A DNA stretch of 29,157 nt, taken from the IMG/VR virus record IMGVR_UViG_3300042905_000867, positions 1-29,157 of that record. One strand, given 5' to 3'. This DNA is from a virus. A program made the position numbers and the translations under genes. Position 1 is the first letter of the stretch; each line of letters begins with the position of its first letter. Below the pieces are notes generated by a model. That model made no database searches and was not told the DNA's origin. It was given only the letters and a program-made list of their open reading frames with translations. This document shows, piece after piece, positions 24,961 to 29,157 of this stretch.

Positions 24961-25436
24961 GATATTTTTTTCTTAATGGTGAAGTTCACAAAGTACTAAG
25001 AATAAGTCGTGCAGAAGATATAATAACTGCATGGAATTATCCGCAGGGCAAACGCTGTACTTATATATGGTCAGCAACAAAATCTAATATGGAAAAAGCC
25101 TTTACCATGAAACAAGTATCTAAAATATTTAGAAGAGATCCATTAGTTATTCATGGGTATATAAAAGAAGGTAAAATTAGAAGGCCATATCAAATATACA
25201 CAATTGATGATAATAGAAATCCAGGAAAATTTATTTTTCATGAAGATGAACTTAGAGAACTACATTCGTTTCTTTTAACTGTTCATAGAGGCAGGCCAAG
25301 AAATGATGGACAAATTACTCAATCCAAGGTAATGTCAAGGGCAGAACTTGAGGCATTGATGAAAGAAGAAACTGTACTTTATACTAAAGATTCCGCTGGA
25401 GAATTTGTTCCAGTATGGAAGCAACCAGATTGGTGA
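24921..25436 (+). CDS. DNA-binding protein with helix-turn-helix and AT-hook-like motif
   Basis: I chose ATG 24921 (171 residues, GGGAG at 24906-24910); the frame is open further upstream to 24864 but without a ribosome site. Residues about 61-82 (F-T-M-K-Q-V-S-K-I-F...I-H-G-Y-I-K-E-G-K-I) look like a MerR/excisionase-type helix-turn-helix. They are followed by F-I-F-H-E-D-E-L-R-E-L at 104-114. Residues 123-127 carry R-G-R-P-R, the core of an AT-hook, within H-R-G-R-P-R-N-D. It may regulate transcription or organise phage DNA, and its target is unknown. Confidence 0.65.
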   Translation: MAKSTRIRKGTSLRYFFLNGEVHKVLRISRAEDIITAWNYPQGKRCTYIWSATKSNMEKAFTMKQVSKIFRRDPLVIHGYIKEGKIRRPYQIYTIDDNRNPGKFIFHEDELRELHSFLLTVHRGRPRNDGQITQSKVMSRAELEALMKEETVLYTKDSAGEFVPVWKQPDW

Positions 25437-25438
25437 TA

Positions 25439-25678
25439 ATGGGTAAGAAGAAAAAGGAAGAAGAGCCTTTAGTTTTAGATCAAGATGGGATACTTAATGA
25501 ATGTGCAACATCCTTGATGGCAGCATTCGATTTTGCTATTGAACATAGAGATGTTGACTCTATGCTAGCAGTTTCAGATAGGTGGCTTAGGCTATATGCT
25601 ATGCTTTCCCACATGGAAGAAGAAGTTAGTTCAGAGCAGATAAAGTTAGGATTTATTGATGACAACTCACAACCATGA
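25439..25678 (+). CDS. Small acidic/helical protein of unknown function (79 residues)
   Basis: ATG 25439 follows the previous stop by two bases, and GGTGA at 25432-25436 is the only possible ribosome site. An in-frame ATG at 25415 lies inside the previous gene. After an M-G-K-K-K-K-E-E-E start, the protein is helical (ILNECATSLMAAFDFAIE, DSMLAVSDRWLRLYAMLSHMEEE). I do not recognise the family. Confidence 0.65.
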   Translation: MGKKKKEEEPLVLDQDGILNECATSLMAAFDFAIEHRDVDSMLAVSDRWLRLYAMLSHMEEEVSSEQIKLGFIDDNSQP

Positions 25679-25877
25679 GTCAACTAATGTCAGAGTTGAA
25701 CTACAATTTGTAAGAAATCTTGGAAACTATGAAAGTCTTAGAGTATCTATCGGAGTGGAAGATTATGTGCGCCAGGGAGAAACTGTTGACGCCGCTACAG
25801 ATAGGGTATATGATTTCGTAGAGAGCAAGGTTGTAGAAAAAGTTTCTGAAATTGAAAAGGAGTTAAAGAATGGCTAA
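25659..25877 (+). CDS. Small conserved-looking phage protein of unknown function (72 residues)
   Basis: The favoured start is ATG 25659, overlapping the previous gene, with TTAGGA at 25646-25651. A TTG at 25656 is an alternative. It has a beta pair (V-R-V-E-L-Q-F-V-R-N-L and S-L-R-V-S-I-G-V-E-D-Y-V) followed by a long helix (AATDRVYDFVESKVVEKVSEIEKEL). I have seen this layout in other phage small proteins but know no function. It overlaps the following gene by 8 bases. Confidence 0.65.
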   Translation: MTTHNHESTNVRVELQFVRNLGNYESLRVSIGVEDYVRQGETVDAATDRVYDFVESKVVEKVSEIEKELKNG

Positions 25878-26193
25878 GGCTGATACTAAGCAGCCCTATA
25901 CACTTTTAAGCCTTTATGAGAAACTATACTCTGAGAAATATAACAAGACTGCCAGACTTAACAAGTTTAAAGAAAAGTGGGCTATGCAAGACGTTATTGA
26001 ATCAGTCGGATATGACAGGGCGAGAGAACTGCTTGAGTATTATTTTCGTGTTACTAAGCAGGGGCATCCACTTCAATGGTTCTTCTATAATTTCGACAGA
26101 TTAGATGACATGCTGCTACAATCAGAGGAAGATATGCAGCGCCGTCGCAAGTTGCGTGAGGCCACTAAGAAAATGGTAGAGGATAATTCATGA
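25870..26193 (+). CDS. Small helical protein upstream of helicase, possible helicase loader
   Basis: A 107-residue basic protein with AAGGAG at 25857-25862 and ATG 25870. It is helical throughout, with a conserved-looking E-Y-Y-F-R-V-T-K-Q-G-H-P-L-Q-W-F-F-Y-N-F block (residues 56-75) and a charged C-terminal helix (EEDMQRRRKLREATKK). It overlaps the helicase start in ATGA. A small protein directly before a DnaB-type helicase may load it onto DNA, but no known loader family is recognisable. The role is inferred from position only. Confidence 0.65.
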   Translation: MAKADTKQPYTLLSLYEKLYSEKYNKTARLNKFKEKWAMQDVIESVGYDRARELLEYYFRVTKQGHPLQWFFYNFDRLDDMLLQSEEDMQRRRKLREATKKMVEDNS

Positions 26194-27416
26194 ACACAGA
26201 AGCAGCAGTAATTACATCAGTATGTCAGAACAAGGATATTGCTACTATTCTGGCAGACAATGTTGATGATATCTTCCAGTCCCACCGCGACGTTTGGGAA
26301 GGTCTAAAGTCTTACTACTATAAGTTTAAGTCTGTTCCAGATGCTAATGTGCTTCAGGAGAAGTTCCGCGACTTTGAACCAGTTAAGGTTACTGCTGAAA
26401 CTGGGTACTACCTTGATCAATTAAAGAATGAATACCTCGCATCTCGTATGCGTAATCTTCTCATGAAGAGTGGCGCATCTCTTAAAGATAATGCTGCTGC
26501 CAGAGTTCTTGCTGATATGCAATCAGAGATTGCTTCACTATCAAGGCTAACTAACAATGTGCGAGATGTTGATCTAACAGACTATGAGTTGGCTGAGAAA
26601 CATATTGTCGCTGTTCAGGAGCGCTCTGCTGTCATGGGTGGCAGTCCAGGCATTAAGACGGGATTCACGGCACTAGATTTAGCCTACCCGACTGGGATGG
26701 CCCCTGGACATTTAATTGTTGCTATTGGCTGGCCAGGGCGTGGCAAGACCTGGCTTACATCCTATCTCGCGTGCAAGGCTTGGGAGCAGGGATTCAAGCC
26801 TATGATTGTTTCTCTAGAGATGAGTCCAGAGAATATGCGTGACCGCATCTACACTATGCTGGGTAGTGGAATGTTTAGGGCTTCTGATTTCTCCCGTGGG
26901 AATATTAATATTGATGACTTCCACAACTGGGCAAAGAAGCGATTTGATGATAAGAACAGTTTTATTCTAGTATCTAACGAGGGGACAAATGAAGTTACTC
27001 CACAGACGGTCCAGGGTAAGATCGATCAGCATCGCCCTGACCTTGTTATCTTGGATTATCACCAGTTGTTTAATGACACTAAGAGATCTAATTCTGAGGT
27101 TGAGCGCAACCGTAACATCTCGCGGGAATTCAAACTACTAGCCGTTCGTAATAATATTCCTGTCATCGACATTACCGCAGCAACTATGGATGATGTATCA
27201 GATCAAGATGCTCCACCGCTTCTCTCACAGGTAGCATGGTCAAAGGCTATTGAGTATGATGCTGATATGGCTATGGCTGTCCATCGTCACCCAGATACTA
27301 ATATTATTGAAGTTGTAAGTCGTAAGAATAGGCATGGTACGGATTTTGCCTTTTATCTTGACTGGGACATTGACCGTGGAATTGTTAAAGAAATTTACGA
27401 TGATATACCAGTCTAA
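26190..27416 (+). CDS. DnaB-type replicative DNA helicase
   Basis: A 408-residue protein. Residues 1-120 are a helical N-terminal domain, followed by a G-I-K-T-G-F-T-A-L-D-L linker (residues 154-164). The RecA-like ATPase core has Walker A at 180-187 (G-W-P-G-R-G-K-T), a catalytic Glu at 210 in V-S-L-E-M-S, and Walker B at 285-290 (L-V-I-L-D-Y). Such enzymes form hexamers that unwind the fork 5' to 3'. It is a little shorter than bacterial DnaB (about 470). The arginine codons are mostly CGN, unlike the neighbouring primase. Confidence 0.92.
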   Translation: MNTEAAVITSVCQNKDIATILADNVDDIFQSHRDVWEGLKSYYYKFKSVPDANVLQEKFRDFEPVKVTAETGYYLDQLKNEYLASRMRNLLMKSGASLKDNAAARVLADMQSEIASLSRLTNNVRDVDLTDYELAEKHIVAVQERSAVMGGSPGIKTGFTALDLAYPTGMAPGHLIVAIGWPGRGKTWLTSYLACKAWEQGFKPMIVSLEMSPENMRDRIYTMLGSGMFRASDFSRGNINIDDFHNWAKKRFDDKNSFILVSNEGTNEVTPQTVQGKIDQHRPDLVILDYHQLFNDTKRSNSEVERNRNISREFKLLAVRNNIPVIDITAATMDDVSDQDAPPLLSQVAWSKAIEYDADMAMAVHRHPDTNIIEVVSRKNRHGTDFAFYLDWDIDRGIVKEIYDDIPV

Positions 27417-27418
27417 TG

Positions 27419-27424
27419 TATAAT
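27419..27424 (+). promoter_or_regulatory. Possible -10 box for a near-leaderless transcript
   Basis: A perfect TATAAT at 27419-27424 lies just after the helicase stop, within AATGTATAAT, the string also used at 22904-22913. TTTACG at 27394-27399 is a weak -35 at 19 bp. The ATG at 27435 is only about 4 bases past the predicted start and lacks a ribosome site, consistent with a leaderless message. Confidence 0.45.
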
Positions 27425-27434
27425 TAAATATATC

Positions 27435-27713
27435 ATGAACAAAAAACTGAAGAGTTTTGGAATGCAAGGTCAAATTCATGACGATGCTGCTATCCCAAGA
27501 CTAAGAAGTCAATATGAACAACTCATAGAATCAGATATGAGAGAGCAGGGGTACGTTCCCATACTAGACTTAGATATTCAGTTTTCTTTAGTATATGATG
27601 AATCGATAGATATATACGAATTTGATATAGTAATCTATGGTGTGTATGTGGGAAAGAAAAAAGCACATCTATATGAAGGCTTCTCAGGACAGAATTTAGT
27701 TCCTAAACAATAA
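27435..27713 (+). CDS. Protein of unknown function between helicase and primase (92 residues)
   Basis: Starts at ATG 27435, with no recognisable ribosome site. The N-terminal half is helical (IPRLRSQYEQLIESDMREQGY), then a beta hairpin (L-D-L-D-I-Q-F-S-L-V-Y and Y-E-F-D-I-V-I-Y-G-V-Y-V-G) and a K-K-K-A tail. I do not recognise it. It sits between helicase and primase and may belong to replication. Confidence 0.65.
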   Translation: MNKKLKSFGMQGQIHDDAAIPRLRSQYEQLIESDMREQGYVPILDLDIQFSLVYDESIDIYEFDIVIYGVYVGKKKAHLYEGFSGQNLVPKQ

Positions 27714-27721
27714 GGAAAGTA

Positions 27722-28681
27722 ATGCTATTGGAAACTTACAGCCCCTCGCATATGCGAGCAATAGTAGGGCAACTTGGCCTGCATATTGTAAGCGAAACAT
27801 CTAATGATTTTCTATGCCTATGCCCATTCCATGGTAATAGGCATACACCATCATTTTCTGTAAGCCACCAAAAGGGCTTATATCTATGTTTTAATCCATC
27901 ATGTGGAGCAAGCGGAACTATTGTAGAATTAGTTAAGAATATTTCTCATAGGAATGAATACGAGGCTTTGAGATTTATCATGTCTGCACAGCCTTCTGCA
28001 GCAGAGAATTTTGAAGAGGAACTAGCGGAAATTCTAGATGAAAAGCCTGAGTACGCCGACTTTGATCAGAATGTCTTAGATAGACTACATTCTCAGATGG
28101 ATGATCGTGGCAGATCATACCTAAATGGTCGTGGTATTAATGATGAATCAATTGACCACTTTAAACTTGGTTACTCTGCAAGTCAGGATATGGTAATTGT
28201 TCCAGTACATTCACCAGATGGAATCCCCGTAGGTCTTGTGGGAAGATCGATAGAAGGAAAGTCTTTTAAGAATAGTACAGGGCTTCCAAGAAATAAGACT
28301 ATGTTTAATATTCACCGCGCTAAAAGAATGGGTGGAGCAGTAATTATAGTAGAGTCGTCTTTCGATGCTATTAGAGTACATCAGTCTGGATATCCAAATG
28401 TTGTAGCCTCTTTAGGAGGCTCCATGTCAAAGATAAATCTTAATAACCTTAACAGAAACTTTAGCAAGATTATTATTATGACTGATGCTGACGAGGCAGG
28501 AAGAAGCCTTGGTAAACTTATAGCAAATACATTAAAGACAAAAGAAATCTTGTGGGCGCACTATTCAAATGATATTCTATATCCACATGACGCAAAAGAC
28601 GTTGGGGATATGACAGAAGAAGAGATTAGAACTTGTATAGAAAATTCCCTTGCAGACTACGAATATAGAATGGTACAATAG
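27722..28681 (+). CDS. DNA primase, DnaG-like with CHC2 zinc finger and Toprim
   Basis: A 319-residue protein with AAGGAAAG just upstream. The zinc-binding domain uses C34-x2-H37 and C56-x4-C61 (the usual CHC2 second pair is C-x2-C, so the spacing is longer here). The Toprim domain has E211 in I-V-E-S-S-F-D-A and D255-A-D257 in M-T-D-A-D-E-A-G, plus a late D-A-K-D-V-G-D motif. It makes RNA primers for lagging-strand synthesis with the helicase two genes upstream. No helicase-binding C-terminal domain like that of bacterial DnaG is visible, which matches its short length. Confidence 0.9.
   Translation: MLLETYSPSHMRAIVGQLGLHIVSETSNDFLCLCPFHGNRHTPSFSVSHQKGLYLCFNPSCGASGTIVELVKNISHRNEYEALRFIMSAQPSAAENFEEELAEILDEKPEYADFDQNVLDRLHSQMDDRGRSYLNGRGINDESIDHFKLGYSASQDMVIVPVHSPDGIPVGLVGRSIEGKSFKNSTGLPRNKTMFNIHRAKRMGGAVIIVESSFDAIRVHQSGYPNVVASLGGSMSKINLNNLNRNFSKIIIMTDADEAGRSLGKLIANTLKTKEILWAHYSNDILYPHDAKDVGDMTEEEIRTCIENSLADYEYRMVQ
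28650..28679 (+). promoter_or_regulatory. Promoter for the single-stranded DNA-binding protein gene
   Basis: TTGCAG (28650-28655) and TACAAT (28674-28679), 18 bp apart, with a TGG extension before the -10. It overlaps the end of the primase gene. The predicted start near 28686 precedes the small hairpin at 28689. Confidence 0.55.
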
Positions 28682-28688
28682 TTATACA

Positions 28689-28704
28689 GGGCATAATATA
28701 GCCC
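28689..28704 (+). other. Leader hairpin before the SSB ribosome site
   Basis: GGGC (28689-28692) pairs with GCCC (28701-28704) around an 8-base loop. It lies just after the predicted transcript start and before AGGAGAT (28714-28720). Only four pairs and no T run, so it is not a good terminator. Confidence 0.35.
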
Positions 28705-28725
28705 AATATAAATAGGAGATATACA

Positions 28726-29157
28726 ATGGGATTAGTAAAAGGTCTTAAGGCCATGAACCAAACAATTGATCGCCCCGCTGCTTCTTCAGACGGTCCTCGC
28801 GGTCGCTGGCTAAAGTTAAACGATGGTCAGAGTGTTAAGATTAAGTTTCTTCAGGAACTAGATCCTGATTCACCAAATTATAGCGATAAGGCTGGACTAG
28901 CATTTATTGCTGTTGAGCATACCAACCCATCCGATTACCGTCGCAAGGCTCTTTGTAGCATTGAAGATCAGGGTCGTTGCTTTGGATGCGAGATGCATCG
29001 TCGTGACCCCAAGGCTGGGTGGAAGGGTCGTAGCCGACTCTACTGCAACATTCTTGTAAACGATGGAAATGAAGATCCATACGTTGCAATTTTCTCTCAG
29101 GGTACTGGACCCAAGTCAGCCACTCCTGAGATTATCCAGTACGCTGGAGAGACTGGA
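28726..29157 (+). CDS. Single-stranded DNA-binding protein, zinc-type (partial, 5' part)
   Basis: ATG 28726 follows AGGAGAT by five bases, and the frame is open to the window end (144 residues). After a basic N-terminal part (V-K-G-L-K-A-M, P-R-G-R-W-L-K) come strands (V-K-I-K-F-L) and a likely zinc site: C77, C85-x2-C88, H91 and C107. This resembles the zinc-containing gp32-type single-stranded DNA-binding proteins of phages. All ten arginines visible use CGN codons, the mark of a highly expressed gene here. It sits directly after helicase and primase and would coat the lagging strand template. The C-terminal acidic tail is beyond the window. Confidence 0.8.
   Translation, partial: MGLVKGLKAMNQTIDRPAASSDGPRGRWLKLNDGQSVKIKFLQELDPDSPNYSDKAGLAFIAVEHTNPSDYRRKALCSIEDQGRCFGCEMHRRDPKAGWKGRSRLYCNILVNDGNEDPYVAIFSQGTGPKSATPEIIQYAGETG

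Noticed and set aside
1-29157. tRNA genes, CRISPR arrays, insertion sequences, att sites or integrase
   Set aside because: No cloverleaf-like stretch, spaced repeats, transposase or recombinase motifs were seen on either strand; a dedicated tRNA scan would be decisive.

Overview
The window is a stretch of a tailed double-stranded DNA phage genome (or a prophage or metagenomic relative) with siphovirus architecture. Every supported gene lies on the + strand, coding density is very high, and no intergenic gap exceeds about 115 bases. The DNA is clearly AT-rich, judged by eye and not counted. Three things point to an actinobacterial host: the tail chaperone carries the W-D-x-L-D...LEEN layout familiar from actinophages, the tail peptidase has a RipA-like Cys-His-Glu triad, and the many-domain minor tail genes with fibronectin-like repeats are typical of actinophages. 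The host genus cannot be read from the sequence.

Layout. Positions 1-126 are the end of a virion gene, probably the major capsid protein, followed by a strong terminator and an extended -10 promoter. Positions 220-3215 hold the head-tail junction: a small SAP-like protein, adaptor, stopper, gp10-like neck protein and tail terminator. Positions 3309-3986 are the major tail protein, a single-gene unit with its own promoter, leader hairpin and terminator. Positions 4099-4721 are the tail assembly chaperone pair, joined by a well-formed -1 ribosomal frameshift signal. Positions 4718-11806 encode the 2362-residue tape measure. Positions 11806-22877 encode the tail tip: a small Dit-position protein, a hub protein, an NlpC/P60 peptidase fused to a hub-like C-terminus, and several minor tail proteins with Fn3, Ig-like and jelly-roll-like domains.

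Positions 22884-23760 hold a promoter and three small genes, one of only 55 codons. Positions 23763-25877 carry an HNH endonuclease, a metallophosphoesterase, and small proteins including a short Cys-containing one and a helix-turn-helix protein with an AT-hook-like RGRP. Positions 25870-29157 form the replication block: a small protein in the helicase-loader position, a DnaB-type helicase, an unknown protein, a CHC2/Toprim primase, and the first 144 codons of a zinc-binding single-stranded DNA-binding protein.

How it works together. Late genes are arranged in order of virion assembly and translated largely through coupled TAATG or ATGA stop/start overlaps. High-output genes (capsid fragment, major tail protein, SSB) have their own promoters or terminators and use CGN arginine codons. 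The replication genes form a helicase-primase-SSB set. I found no tRNA, CRISPR array, insertion sequence, integrase or lysis cassette here. The most notable points are the frameshift signal, the hub protein that appears split around a peptidase domain, and a small domain inserted twice in one tail-tip protein.
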